From the NCBI RefSeq assembly GCF_000517405.1, contig NZ_CP006568.1, forward strand, positions 2,232,001 through 2,296,000: a stretch of 64,000 nucleotides of DNA, read 5' to 3'. A program made the translations under genes and the position numbers. This stretch comes from Candidatus Sodalis pierantonius str. SOPE. GTDB taxonomy: Bacteria > Pseudomonadota > Gammaproteobacteria > Enterobacterales > Enterobacteriaceae. Positions within the stretch are counted from its first letter, which is position 1; every line of letters starts with the position of its first letter. The notes beneath the pieces are model-generated. The model saw nothing but the letters and a program-made list of their open reading frames with translations. It made no database searches and was not told where the DNA came from. This document shows positions 36,080 through 45,337 of this stretch, in pieces.

Positions 36080-38498
36080 TTCTGATGATAAAGCGCGTGT
36101 TTAACCTTTCGCTCCGGGCGTTACAGGGTTTCGTTGACTCGATTTTTAAACTGATGGGGCTGTCGCTGCGCTGCCCAGATTACTCTCTGGTCAGCCGGCG
36201 AGCAAAAACCGTCGACATCAGCATAAAAACGCCAACCCGCGGCGAAATCTCACACCTGGTCATCGATGGCACCGGCCTGAAAGTCTTCGGCGAAGGCGAA
36301 TGAAAAGTCAGGCAGCATGGGGCTGAGAGGCGCAGAGTATGGCGCAAGCTTCATCTGGCAGTAGATAGCGTGACACATGAAATTATCTGTGCCGATTTAT
36401 CGCTAAGCGGTACGACAGATGCGCAAGCGCTGCCCGGGCTGATTAACCAAACCCACCGGAAAATCAGGGAAGCGTCGGCTGACAGTGCTTACGATACGCG
36501 TTACTGTCATGATGCTCTGCTGAGGAAAAAAATAAAGCCGCTTATCCCACCGCGAAGTGGTGCGCAATATTGGCCAGCTCGATACCATGAGCGTAACCAT
36601 GCGGTGGCAAATCAGCATCTGAGCGGCAATAACGATACCTGGAAAAAGAAAGTAGGTTATCACCGGCGTTCACTGGCTGAAACGGCCATGTTCCGGTTTA
36701 AAACACTTCTGGGTGGTCATCTGAGTCTGCATGACTATGACGCGCAGGTAGGTGAGGCAATGGCAATGGTTAAAGTACTTAACCGGATCACACTGTTAGG
36801 AATGCCAAACAGCGTCCGCATCATGTAACAATCGCCCTGATAGGGAGGAAGTCGTCACAAATTTCGGATTTATTCAACAAAGCGAGTTAAAGACAGAACT
36901 CCGAGGCAACGCGTCCGCGTTGCTCACGTCAACGGCCAACTTCGGCACAATCTTCCACTGCTTCAGCCGGGTCAGGATCGGTGAGTCCCCGCCAACGACC
37001 GTATCGAACAGGCCGCGAATACTGAGCATTTCCTCGCCGTACTGATTGAGTACCTCAGCGGGCTGGTACCAGGTGCGCACCGCCAGATCATCACGCTTGA
37101 CCAATGGCCCGCCCTGGGCATTGACGTACCCCGCCCAGTCGGGGGCGTTGGCCGCATCGTGGCAGGCAGCAAATTCCACGCTCAGGCCGTGCGCGGTTTC
37201 GCTGTCATTCAGGCGGCGCAGCTCCCGCCAGACGGTGACGGGAGTGCAGCCAATAAACTGAAATTGACGAATGCCCCAGCGTGAAGCCCAGGCGGTGGCG
37301 CGCTGTGCGCTTTCCTTTAGCGGTCTGCCGCTTTCGTCGTCGGTTTCACCGTCCAGGGCATAGCCGTCGATGTTTTTCGAGATGTATTTGGCAACGTACC
37401 CGGTGGCGCTGCCTTTTTCCGGGTCAATGGCTTTGGCATCAAACCGGGCGCTTGCCGCGACGGCGCTGCGTAATTCCTCACAGTCTGCCGCTATGGCATA
37501 GTCGCGTAGGATTTCCAGGATGCGGGGCATGTCTTCCGGGCGGGCAAATACCAGTAAATGGCTGTGCGGCGTACCGTCATGGTGTGGCTCGGCGACGCGC
37601 ATACCAAAAAAGCGCAGCTTCTGGCGATGGCTTTTGGCGCGGGCGCAGGCCCAGACGCTATTAAGGTAGCGCTGGGTGTCTGCCGGGCTGGCCCCGTTCC
37701 ATTTACGGTTAACGCGCCCATTTTTTAGCGTGGCGTGATGGCTTGAGGGGGCGGTAACAGTGACAAATGCGCCAATATAGCCCTGTTCATTGGCGATATC
37801 TTCATAACCCCTTATACGCACCATCAGTTCAGTCCGTCGGATGGCGGGATTGGCCTGGCTGGCGGCATAGCCATCCATCAGGCTGATACGGTTACCCTCT
37901 TCGTCTTCCAGCTCCATGCATTTGCGCCACTCGTTGGTGCGGCGACGCTGTTCGTGCCAGTCACGCAAGGCGGTTGTGCTGACGTTCGGGGAGGCCTGCT
38001 TGTGGACATACCCCATGGCGATAGCCAGATGTTCACGCCAGCGGTTGGCGGTACGGCGCAGGTTGTTCAGCCACCACCGCGCATCACACATTCGCCTGTT
38101 GGCCGGTTGGGCATCAAAGGGAACAAAACATTTTTCCAGCTTGTTCCAGAGCGACGGCTGTACGCCCAGCAGGCGGGTGATCCGAGCGAGATGGTGATAG
38201 TGGTCATAGACGATGCGCCATTCGGTTTTATCGCCCAGCGCGTGGGTCAGGCGGGCCACTTCCGTGGCGGCAACATGGGCGGCGGCGTTCGTCAAGGACT
38301 TAAGCGCCTGACTGTCCAGGTCGGGCAGGCGCTGATGCTGGGTGCGCAGGCGCAAAAAGGCCACCACGCCATTATGCTGGGGGGGATTGGGTTGCGCGGT
38401 CGCCAAACAGTGCACAGAAATCGTCATCTGCTATTTCATTCAAGCAATAACCGGGGTTCACTCGCGCAATGCGCGGTAACATCACCTTAACCACGGAC

Positions 38499-38732
38499 TC
38501 AGTTTAACCAGCGGCGGGCGCTGTCAAAGCCCTTTTGCTTTTCGCGCTGGTCGAAGCGCCAGTAAATACTTGAACTGACCGTTTCCAGCTGGTCGTCAAC
38601 CCGCCTTCTCGCCTGGAGAAACTCCTTGCGGCGAAGCTCGGCAAGACGCATTTCCTCATGGGTCGGAATACCCCGCTCAATCGGCAGCAGGAGCTTGTTG
38701 TTCCAAGGGTAGACGACGCTGGACTGCGGCAT
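38499..38732 (-). CDS. Small phage protein downstream of dam
   Basis: 77 residues from MPQSSVVYPWNNKLLLPIER, starting one base after the dam stop with a GGAG-like site inside the end of dam. The protein is rich in Arg/Glu with a likely helix MRLAELRRKEFLQARRRVDD. No family recognised. Its place between dam and replication gene A fits an early-region gene of a P2-like phage. Confidence 0.6.
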   Translation of the reverse strand: MPQSSVVYPWNNKLLLPIERGIPTHEEMRLAELRRKEFLQARRRVDDQLETVSSSIYWRFDQREKQKGFDSARRWLN

Positions 38733-38733
38733 A

Positions 38734-39620
38734 TCAGACAAACTCCAGCCACTCATCCGTAAGGAAACCATCCGCTTCGGAGGTCGACGGCCGAGACTGC
38801 CGCACCGGCAACGTGGCTATCACTTCCCCGGCTTTACCCCGACTAGCCCCCTTGGCGGCGATGCTGTAATGGGTGTGGGTGTAGTGAAACGTAAAGCCTT
38901 GATAGGCGGCGTGGGTCTTGGGGGTGTTATTGCCCGAAAGCACGACAGGGACGTCCCAGCGCAGGTGGGTCTCCGTCAGGGCATCGGCCAGCGCCTGATG
39001 TTCTTCGTCCCGAAACGGCGCGATGTAATAACCGGTGAAGCCGTCTCTGTCTTCAGGTGGTAAATAAGGCGGATCGGCATAAACTGCGCAGTGTTCATTT
39101 ACATGGAACGCCAATGTTTCCTCAAAGAGCAGGCAGACAAACCGGGTATGGGTATCGCGCGCCTTTTCGGCGAACAGGCAGATTTCCGCGGCGGGGAAAT
39201 AGGGCTTCTTGTAACGTCCATACGGTACGTTAAATTCGCCCCGCAGGTTATAACGGCACAGGCCGTTGTAGCCATGGCGATTCAGGTAAAGGAACACGGC
39301 GGCACGTTTAAGGCCCGTGGTCGCTCGCCATTGGGCGAAATCGGTGCGGTAACGAAAATAGTCAACAGAGGTGTTGGCGTGCTTGAATAGCGGTAGCGCG
39401 GCCTGTATGATACCTTCCGGGCTATCCACAACCGCTTGGTAGATAATTGATAAGGTCGGGGTTAATGTCTGCCAGTACATAGCGAGGGTAGTCGGTATCG
39501 AGGAAAACCGAGGTACCGCCGACAAAAGGTTCGACCAGGCAGTCAGCCGCCTGGCAGGAAGGGGCGCAAGCGGGGCATCAGGCGAGACTTGCCGCCCGCC
39601 CATTTCAGGATAGGTTTCAT
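38734..39620 (-). pseudogene. Phage DNA adenine methylase (Dam), frameshifted
   Basis: Starts MKPILKWAGGKSRLMPRLRP, the SAM-binding FxGG-type motif of Dam. It continues in a second frame with LVEPFVGGTSVFLDTDYPRY, VLADINPDLIN, then in a third with YQAVVDSPEGIIQAALPLFK and the catalytic DPPY (HCAVYADPPYLPPEDR). At least two frameshifts, near 39540 and 39450, are required, so the enzyme is dead. It would methylate adenine in GATC. Confidence 0.88.
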
Positions 39621-39630
39621 CTGCGCGTCC

Positions 39631-40200
39631 TCAGCAATGTTCGAGAAAGGGGGCGGAATGACGCTGCCAGATTTCCGCCACCACCTGCGCCTGATAGCGG
39701 GCATCATCAAGAGCGTAGTGCTCCGGGGTCTGGCGCGGCGGCGGGCAATAGTCGTTTGCTTGCGCCAGCGACAGCAGGGTGCGCATATTTCGCACTCGCC
39801 AGAAATGCCAGGGAATGGGCAGGCCATGGAGCTCAAAGGCCGCGCTTAAAATCACCACGTCAAAGCTGCCACCCTTGCACCAGATGTTCAGGTGCTTGCG
39901 GCCAGCGGGTATCTGGCTGGCGTTGATGTAATTCAGCAACGCATTCAGGGCATCACTCGCAGAAAGGCGAGGGTCAATAATCAATTCGGCGCGCGCTTGT
40001 GCGTCCTGACATAACCACCACAACGCCGTATCGACTTCCGCACGGGCGCCGGCAGCCTCATCACTGCGCGGGTCAACGCGGGCATAAAACGCTTTGCCCA
40101 ACTGGCCGGTAGTCGGTTCAAAAAAGACGGCGCCAATCGCCGCCAGTGGCGCACTAGCACGAACGCCGAGGGTTTCAATGTCTATCATGAGATGATTCAT
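39631..40200 (-). CDS. Phage 3'-5' exonuclease (RNase T/DEDD superfamily)
   Basis: 189 residues. MNHLMIDIETLGVRASAPLA holds the DxE motif, and later acidic residues (SFDVVILSAAF and HYALDDARYQAQVV) complete DEDD. This phage family resembles exodeoxyribonuclease VIII/Rv2179c-type exonucleases. The frame is intact and of family length. It overlaps the upstream gene by four bases (ATGA). Substrate is not known. Confidence 0.85.
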   Translation of the reverse strand: MNHLMIDIETLGVRASAPLAAIGAVFFEPTTGQLGKAFYARVDPRSDEAAGARAEVDTALWWLCQDAQARAELIIDPRLSASDALNALLNYINASQIPAGRKHLNIWCKGGSFDVVILSAAFELHGLPIPWHFWRVRNMRTLLSLAQANDYCPPPRQTPEHYALDDARYQAQVVAEIWQRHSAPFLEHC

Positions 40201-40457
40201 CGTGGTGACCCCTCGGTGATATCATGCATTGACAAACGCAGCGCTATCCAGTCATTCAGCGCGTCCAGTATTTTGTCTGCGGGTACAGCGCGGGCGCGTT
40301 GCGATTCCAGAAAGGCGCTGAGCATGCCAAGCAGGTGTCCGCGTTCGCTTTTCCTGGCCGCCAGACCAATGCTCATGAACTCCGGATCGGTTAAACCGGG
40401 CGTCAGGCGAATGCGATTTGGCGCGCCGCCCTGACGGGTGTGGGTTATTTCAGTCAT
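40197..40457 (-). CDS. Small phage protein of unknown function
   Basis: 86 residues (MTEITHTRQGGAPNRIRLTP…). It overlaps the exonuclease start by four bases and is preceded by an AGGAGAATTC ribosome-binding region. The mid region (GHLLGMLSAFLESQRARAVP) is probably helical. No family recognised. Confidence 0.65.
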   Translation of the reverse strand: MTEITHTRQGGAPNRIRLTPGLTDPEFMSIGLAARKSERGHLLGMLSAFLESQRARAVPADKILDALNDWIALRLSMHDITEGSPR

Positions 40458-40538
40458 GGTGAATTCTCCTTTATTCAGGCCGTGCGAAGCCCTGGCGTCA
40501 TGCGCCGTTTTTATTTCACTTTAATGGCAGGTAATAAT

Positions 40539-40751
40539 TTACTGAGGTACTAAGCGATTAACATAATTTTCCATTAACCACTTTATGCGCTCCCTCAAAT
40601 CCTTTTCTATTCCGGCAATAAATTCCTGTACGTAAGGCTTTTGTGGGTCAACATAAAAATAGGCGTAATTACCCTGCGCCAGAATAGAAAAACCGTTTTG
40701 CATGGCGGGCAATACATGATAGAGAATTTGGGTCATATCGTCGGCATTCAT
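40539..40751 (-). CDS. Small phage protein of unknown function
   Basis: 70 residues from MNADDMTQILYHVLPAMQNG; the start is chosen over a longer one at 40775, which lacks a good ribosome-binding site. The sequence ends KWLMENYVNRLVPQ. No family recognised. Confidence 0.6.
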   Translation of the reverse strand: MNADDMTQILYHVLPAMQNGFSILAQGNYAYFYVDPQKPYVQEFIAGIEKDLRERIKWLMENYVNRLVPQ

Positions 40752-40781
40752 AATAAAAACCCTTAATGGTGACAACTATTT

Positions 40782-41058
40782 TTAGCAGCCGCCTGAACAG
40801 AACGGCATAACATGACGCTGTACCTCCTTCGGCAATATCGGCTCGGGGACATTGCCTAATGTCAGGGAGTTAAGTGCGGGCTTTAATGCCTCTACACTTC
40901 CCCTATCCCTCCCCGATGAAAAAGGCGAGCTGATGAAGTTCACGTATTTCATGTGCCATGGCACGAAAATAGACCGGCCACTTTTCCGGTTTATTCGCGC
41001 AGCCAACATAATAATGTCGTAATGATTCATTCATATAGTCGGCACAAAAATGATTCAC
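40782..41058 (-). pseudogene. Small phage gene, frameshifted
   Basis: A GTG at 41058, preceded by AAGGAG and overlapping the upstream stop (GTGA), opens VNHFCADYMNESLRHYYVGC…MAHEIRELHQLAFFIGEG-stop. The protein-like continuation RGSVEALKPALNSLTLGNVP…HVMPFCSGGC lies in another frame. One frameshift near 40915 would join them into ~91 codons. The alternative uninterrupted frame MNHYDIIMLAARINRKSGRS looks less natural at its N-terminal half. Confidence 0.5.
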
Positions 41059-41267
41059 GACAGACTCCTTTTATCCGCGATAAGCTTTTTTTTGAAGTGC
41101 CTTGCCGCATGTTTTCGGCGGGCTTTGGCGCGGATCTGGTCATCTTTGTGCTGCCTGCTCTCCCTGATATCGATAATGACCGCATAGAGGGAGAGCGGCA
41201 GTGCAATAAGCAGCAGGAGGGCCGGTACTAAATAATCCATCCACCATAAATCTTGTAATATCATCAT
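41055..41267 (-). CDS. Small phage membrane protein
   Basis: 70 residues: one hydrophobic segment (YLVPALLLLIALPLSLYAVI) followed by a very basic tail (RAKARRKHAARHFKKK). It overlaps the next gene by GTGA and has a TGAGG ribosome-binding site. No family recognised; a role in host-membrane interaction is only a guess from layout. Confidence 0.55.
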   Translation of the reverse strand: MMILQDLWWMDYLVPALLLLIALPLSLYAVIIDIRESRQHKDDQIRAKARRKHAARHFKKKLIADKRSLS

Positions 41268-41313
41268 GTCTTACCTCAAAAAAAGAGTAGCAATGTAAGT
41301 CATTCAGTGGTAC

Positions 41314-41538
41314 TTATTCTTTTAGTCCGTGCTTTTCCTTGTATGCGTGTCCTGTGGCACTGTATAAGTTCGTTAAAACATCAGCCAGTACAGAGATATC
41401 CATTTCCGGGAGTCGCTTTCTCCAGTATTCTCTGGCTCGCATCGAATCCCAGATGCCGTAAATCTGGTATTTAGTTGCACGGTGCATTTCCTCGAAATAG
41501 CTGTCATACTTATCTTTGTTTTCTGCGAGAGTACTCAT
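41314..41538 (-). CDS. Small phage protein of unknown function
   Basis: 74 residues (MSTLAENKDKYDSYFEEMHR…), Tyr/Glu-rich and helical-looking, preceded by GAGGTGATTTT. No family recognised. It is the last recognisable gene of this prophage block before the IS cluster. Confidence 0.55.
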   Translation of the reverse strand: MSTLAENKDKYDSYFEEMHRATKYQIYGIWDSMRAREYWRKRLPEMDISVLADVLTNLYSATGHAYKEKHGLKE

Positions 41539-41610
41539 AATAAAATCACCTCAAAATATCGCTTTGTTTAAAAGGAGCAATAATCCATGGACAACTTATC
41601 CACTGAGTGC

Positions 41611-41657
41611 TGGTTCCGGTCACATCCGATCACTGATTCCGATTTCACCCGATCACT
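41611..41657 (+). mobile_element. Terminal fragment of a third IS (IS21-like)
   Basis: TGGTTCCGGTCACATCCGAT… with repeated CCGATCACT units. It is an inverted match to the sequence ending at 43932. Tandem subterminal repeats and TG…CA ends recall IS21-family elements, but no transposase is left to confirm. It is cut by the IS5 copy at 41658. Confidence 0.5.
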
Positions 41658-42581
41658 GGCTTTGTTGAATAAATCGAACTTTTAGGTGACTGGCGGCTCT
41701 GATCACTACATTCGTTTCAACATCAGGTCCCCATGGCAAAGCAAAAGTTTAAAATCACCAACTGGCCCGCATATAACAATGCGCTCAGGCAGCGGGGGGA
41801 CCTGACAGTATGGCTTGATGAGTCAGCCATTGCTGCATGGACTGAGAGTACACCACCTGAACATCGTGGCCGGCCGCTTCACTACACCGATATGGCCATT
41901 ACCACGGTTCTGATGATAAAGCGCGTGTTTAACCTTTCGCTCCGAGCGTTACAGGGTTTCGTTGACTCGATTTTTAAACTGATGGGGCTGTCGCTGCGCT
42001 GCCCAGATTACTCTCTGGTCAGCCGGCGAGCAAAAACCGTCGACATCAGCATAAAAACGCCAACCCGCGGCGAAATCTGACACCTGGTCATCGATGGCAC
42101 CGGCCTGAAAGTCTTCGGCGAAGGCGAATGGAAAGTCAGGCAGCATGGGGCTGAGAGGCGCAGAGTATGGCGCAAGCTTCATCTGGCAGTAGATAGCGTG
42201 ACACATGAAATTATCTGTGCCGATTTATCGCTAAGCGGTAGGACAGATGCGCAGGCGCTGCCCGAGCTGATTAACCAAACCCACCGGAAAATCAGGGAAG
42301 CGGCGACTGACAGTGCTTACGATACGCGTTACTGTCATGATGCTCTGCTAAGGAAAAAATAAAGCCGCTTATCCCACCGCGAAGTGGTGCGCAATATTGG
42401 CCAGCTCGATACCATGAGCGTAACCATGCGGTGGCAAATCAGCATCTGAGCGGCAATAACGATACCTGGAAAAAGAAAGTAGGTTATCACCGGCGTTCAC
42501 TGGCTGAAACGGCCATGTTCCGGTTTAAAACACTTCTGGGTGGTCATCTGAGTCTGCATGACTATGACGCGCAGGTAGGTG
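41658..42581 (+). mobile_element. IS5-family copy, right end removed by IS256
   Basis: Begins GGCTTTGTTG; the last ~130 bp is missing where IS256 copy 2 begins at 42582. The left flank is the IS21-like end. Confidence 0.92.
41733..42581 (+). pseudogene. IS5-family transposase, nonsense, frameshift and truncation
   Basis: TGA at 42078-42080 replaces the Ser of EISHLVIDG. One A is missing from the run near 42353-42359, and the C-terminus is lost. Together with the 8352 copy this is the most degraded transposase reading in the window. Confidence 0.93.
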
Positions 42582-43896
42582 GAGCCTGTTTAGAAATTTG
42601 TGTATTTGCCTGATTTTGATATGTTCAATCCAACATCAAAAACAGGTTAATTTATGGACGAAAAACAGTTGCAGGCTCTGGCTAACGAACTGGCCAAAAA
42701 TCTCAAAACCCCTGAAGATCTCAGTCACTTCGATCGGCTGCTGAAAAAAATTAGCGTCGAAGCAGCTCCCAATGCCGAAATGACCCATCACCTCGGCTAC
42801 GATAAAAATCAGCCTAAACCGGGGACCAACGCCCGCAACGGCTATTCCACAAAAACCGTTACCACTGGCGATGGCCCGCTGGCGCTGCGTACTCCGCGCG
42901 ATCGTGACGGTTCCTTTGAACCGCAACTGGTGAAGAAGAACCAGACCCGGATTACCGGGATGGATAACCAGATTTTATCGTTGTACGCCAAAGGGATGAC
43001 CACCCGCGAGATCGCCGCCGCGTTTAAAGAGCTGTATGACGCCGATGTCTCGCCGGCGCTGGTTTCAAAGGTCACCGATGCGGTCATGGAGCAGGTTGTC
43101 GAATGGCAAAACCGGCCTCTGGATGCAGTCTATCCCATTGTTTATCTTGACTGTATCGTTCTAAAAGTCCGGCAGGACAGCCGCATCATCAACAAATCTG
43201 TGTTCCTGGCGCTGGGCATCAACATCGAAGGCCAGAAAGAGTTGCTAGGTATGTGGCTGGCCGAAAATGAAGGCGCAAAGTTCTGGCTGAACGTGCTGAC
43301 AGAGCTGAAAAACCGCGGCCTGAACGATATCCTTATCGCCTGCGTAGACGGGCTGAAAGGTTTCCCTGACGTTATTAACGCGGTGTATCCGGAGACGCGG
43401 CTCCAGCTGTGTATCGTGCATATGGTGCGCAACAGCCTGCGGTTCGTCTCCTGGAAGGACTACAAGGCCGTCACCCGCGACCTGAAAGCTATCTATCAGG
43501 CCCCTACGGAAGAAGCCGGCTTGCAGGCGCTGGAAGCGTTCTCCAGTGCCTGGGACATCCGCTACCCACAAATAAGTCGAAGCTGGCAGGCAAACTGGGC
43601 CAATCTGGCCACGTTCTTTGCCTACCCAACGGACATCCGCAAGGTGATCTACACGACCAACGCCATCGAGTCGTTAAACAGCGTGATCCGGCATGCCATC
43701 AAAAAGCGCAAGGTGTTCCCGACCGACGACGCAGTGAAAAAGGTGGTGTGGCTGGCGATACAGGCAGCCTCACAGAAATGGACAATGCCTTTGAGGGACT
43801 GGCGCATGGCAATGAGCCGCTTTATTATCGAGTTCGGTGACCGCCTGGACGGTCACTTCTGAGAAAAGGCATTTACACAGAATCGTGTACAGGGTC
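42582..43896 (+). mobile_element. IS256-family element, copy 2 (1315 bp)
   Basis: Identical ends to copy 1. The left flank is IS5 sequence and the right flank is the IS21-like fragment, so there is no target duplication. Confidence 0.93.
42654..43862 (+). CDS. IS256-family transposase, intact
   Basis: 402 residues, nearly identical to the 12172 copy, with about eight to ten residue differences (for example Ala/Pro near residue 38 and Val for Ala in KGFPDVINAVY). The DDE motifs are kept. Confidence 0.95.
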   Translation: MDEKQLQALANELAKNLKTPEDLSHFDRLLKKISVEAAPNAEMTHHLGYDKNQPKPGTNARNGYSTKTVTTGDGPLALRTPRDRDGSFEPQLVKKNQTRITGMDNQILSLYAKGMTTREIAAAFKELYDADVSPALVSKVTDAVMEQVVEWQNRPLDAVYPIVYLDCIVLKVRQDSRIINKSVFLALGINIEGQKELLGMWLAENEGAKFWLNVLTELKNRGLNDILIACVDGLKGFPDVINAVYPETRLQLCIVHMVRNSLRFVSWKDYKAVTRDLKAIYQAPTEEAGLQALEAFSSAWDIRYPQISRSWQANWANLATFFAYPTDIRKVIYTTNAIESLNSVIRHAIKKRKVFPTDDAVKKVVWLAIQAASQKWTMPLRDWRMAMSRFIIEFGDRLDGHF

Positions 43897-43932
43897 GAAA
43901 ATCGGAATAACTGATCGGATGTCGCCGGAACA
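43897..43932 (-). mobile_element. Opposite terminal fragment of the IS21-like element
   Basis: Read in reverse it is TGTTCCGGCGACATCCGATC… and aligns with the fragment at 41611 as an inverted repeat (ACATCCGATCA and ATTCCGATTT shared). The terminal CA lies against the kbp stub. Confidence 0.5.
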
Positions 43933-44014
43933 GCTGATCGGATACGTCGAAATCTGCAGCGACCGCGTCCCACACCTTTTCACCCGCGTCTTTAACGAAA
44001 TTTAATAAACCCAT
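43933..44014 (-). pseudogene. kbp: Kbp (YgaU) potassium-binding protein, N-terminal stub
   Basis: The reverse frame starts MGLLNFVKDAGEKVWDAVAA, which matches the very conserved start of Kbp/YgaU (BON plus LysM protein), and an AGGAGA ribosome-binding site precedes it. Only about 27 codons remain before the IS-derived end, so the BON and LysM domains are gone. Confidence 0.75.
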
Positions 44015-44582
44015 TTCATTCTCCTCTCGGTAATCATCTCAAGTCAACGCCAATTAATTAGCACCGTAATAAAGTATAACATAACGGATTTACCCGCCAG
44101 ATCGCGAGGGGAGCCAGGCGTTCAGCCTGGCGGCCGGTACCCCGCGCCCGGCATAACCGCGCTAAAACGAACCCCTAGCAGCGGCGCCATGGCGTGGCGA
44201 CATTAACGCGGCACAAAGCATTAACGGCAGCGAAGGAAGGGTACGGCGTTTACGGCGTGTAGAGTGCGAAGAGAATAAATACAGCAGATACGCTGTCTAT
44301 TACAGGCTGCGCCTAAAGGGCATGGCGTGGCTGTCATCAAAAATACACCTAAGGATAATATTACCGCTGTTTCCGTGAGCTAGGTTCGGTAAAATCATAT
44401 TTAAGAATATTCGCAGTCAACTTTATAAATTGCCGAGTTTCAGTACGTTATCTGACCTCATTTTCCAAGATAGTTCCGAATGATCCCGCCTCCAGCCATA
44501 TCCGGTTTGTACCTGGTCACTTTATCGCATAACGTAGAAAAGCTGTACTCCCCCGTTAAACACTTAACAGTAGGAGGTAATT
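44015..44582. other. Intergenic region between kbp stub and yjbE-like gene
   Basis: About 570 bases with no supported gene on either strand. It probably holds the former kbp promoter and that of the next gene. No IS end was recognised. Confidence 0.5.
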
Positions 44583-44816
44583 ATGTTGAAGAAGATACTG
44601 ATGACGGCCTTGGCGCTGTCTGCAATCGGCAGTTCGACCGTTTATGCGGCCGGCGCGGCCGGTACGACCACAGCGGCATCACAGAGCACTTCCGGTAGTG
44701 CCAGCAGCAGTGACGCCAGCTTTGTGTCCAGCTCCGTCGCCGCGGTGGCATCGGCCAGCGACCCGGAAAATACCGGCTCGTCTACGTCGACCTCAACCAC
44801 GACCGCCACGCAGTAA
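44583..44816 (+). CDS. Small secreted Ser/Thr-rich protein, YjbE-like
   Basis: 77 residues with signal peptide MLKKILMTALALSAIGSSTV-YAA, followed by a low-complexity Ala/Ser/Thr chain ending SSTSTSTTTATQ. TAGGAGG precedes the start. The length, composition and Thr-rich TQ end closely resemble E. coli YjbE, the first gene of the yjbEFGH exopolysaccharide operon; yjbFGH are not present here. Function unknown. Confidence 0.6.
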   Translation: MLKKILMTALALSAIGSSTVYAAGAAGTTTAASQSTSGSASSSDASFVSSSVAAVASASDPENTGSSTSTSTTTATQ

Positions 44817-44867
44817 CGCTGCGGACATCGCCTCAGGGAGGAAAACAGGCATTCGTTTGTCACACCT

Positions 44868-44892
44868 CAACCGGCATGAAGCCGGTTTTTTA
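44868..44892 (+). terminator. Rho-independent terminator
   Basis: AACCGGC-atga-AGCCGGTT stem followed by a T run, about 50 bases after the small secreted protein gene. Confidence 0.85.
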
Positions 44893-44984
44893 CTGCCCGT
44901 AAGCCGCCCGCCAGCGTAACGCCAGGCCGGCCGTTAGCCGTCAATAACCAAACGCATGTTTTCGCCGGTCAGCGCCGCGGTGGC

Positions 44985-45164
44985 TCAGTTCAGCGTATAG
45001 GCAAGGGCAAACAACAATGAGCACCGTTGCTGTTTGAGCTGGAGATGGCTTAAGCGCGTTAGGCAGCGGTAGGTGCGGGATTGCGCTTCAACCCACTGGC
45101 TACGCCGGCGCTGGACCTGACGCTGCATGCGCCAGCGGCTGACTTCGTTACGACTTCGTTTCAT
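44985..45164 (-). CDS. yciY: Small basic protein YciY
   Basis: 59 residues from MKRSRNEVSRWRMQRQVQRR, very Arg-rich, ending CSLLFALAYTLN. It matches E. coli YciY (57 aa) in sequence and in position, divergent from clsA. Function unknown. Confidence 0.85.
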   Translation of the reverse strand: MKRSRNEVSRWRMQRQVQRRRSQWVEAQSRTYRCLTRLSHLQLKQQRCSLLFALAYTLN

Positions 45165-45337
45165 CACTAAGACCTTTAAACGGGCTTGAACCAACGGACG
45201 CCATTATAGCCATTTTTCCCGCCATGCCAAGCCGCACGCGGCTTGCGGGCATCACGCGTCCAGTAAAACAATTTCCTCTTTGCTCCCCTTATGCGTAAAC
45301 TTAGGCTAACGCTCCGCGAACAGGATTTTTCGCCCCT

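Larger units (their letters stand above)
34841..36828 (+). pseudogene. IS5-family transposase, split by nested IS and nonsense
   Basis: The first ~61 codons (34841 to about 35024) and the remainder (36089-36828) flank the nested copy. The Trp codon in FGEGEWKV is TGA at 36301-36303. Inactive. Confidence 0.94.
34766..36884 (+). mobile_element. IS5-family copy split by a nested IS5 copy
   Basis: The left part (34766-35024) and right part (36089-36884) form one 1055-bp element interrupted by a second. The outer target duplication is AGTTAAAGA (34757-34765 and 36885-36893), so it inserted directly into the phage A gene. The transposase also has a TGA at 36301. Confidence 0.96.
34686..38482 (-). 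pseudogene. P2 gpA-like phage replication endonuclease, IS-split and frameshifted
   Basis: A ~515-codon frame (38427-36885) matches the P2 gpA family. It has the metal-binding VVEPHHDGTPHWH-type motif (here RVAEPHHDGTPHSHLLVFAR) and the paired-Tyr region GYVAKYISKNIDGYAL, which supplies the nicking tyrosines for rolling-circle replication. Nested IS5 copies (34766-36884, target repeat AGTTAAAGA) interrupt it near its end. Across the gap it would continue VFNCTARCAGGRM… to a stop at 34686. Upstream, MLPRIARVNPGYCLNEIADD is out of frame, and a 7-C run (near 38378-38384) is the likely slip site. Confidence 0.85.

Noticed and set aside
40782..41030. Continuous 82-codon frame MNHYDIIMLAARINRKSGRS… as the real gene
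   Set aside because: The GTG-started alternative frame has a ribosome-binding site and a GTGA overlap with its neighbour and reads more naturally at the N-terminus; a frameshifted gene explains both halves better.
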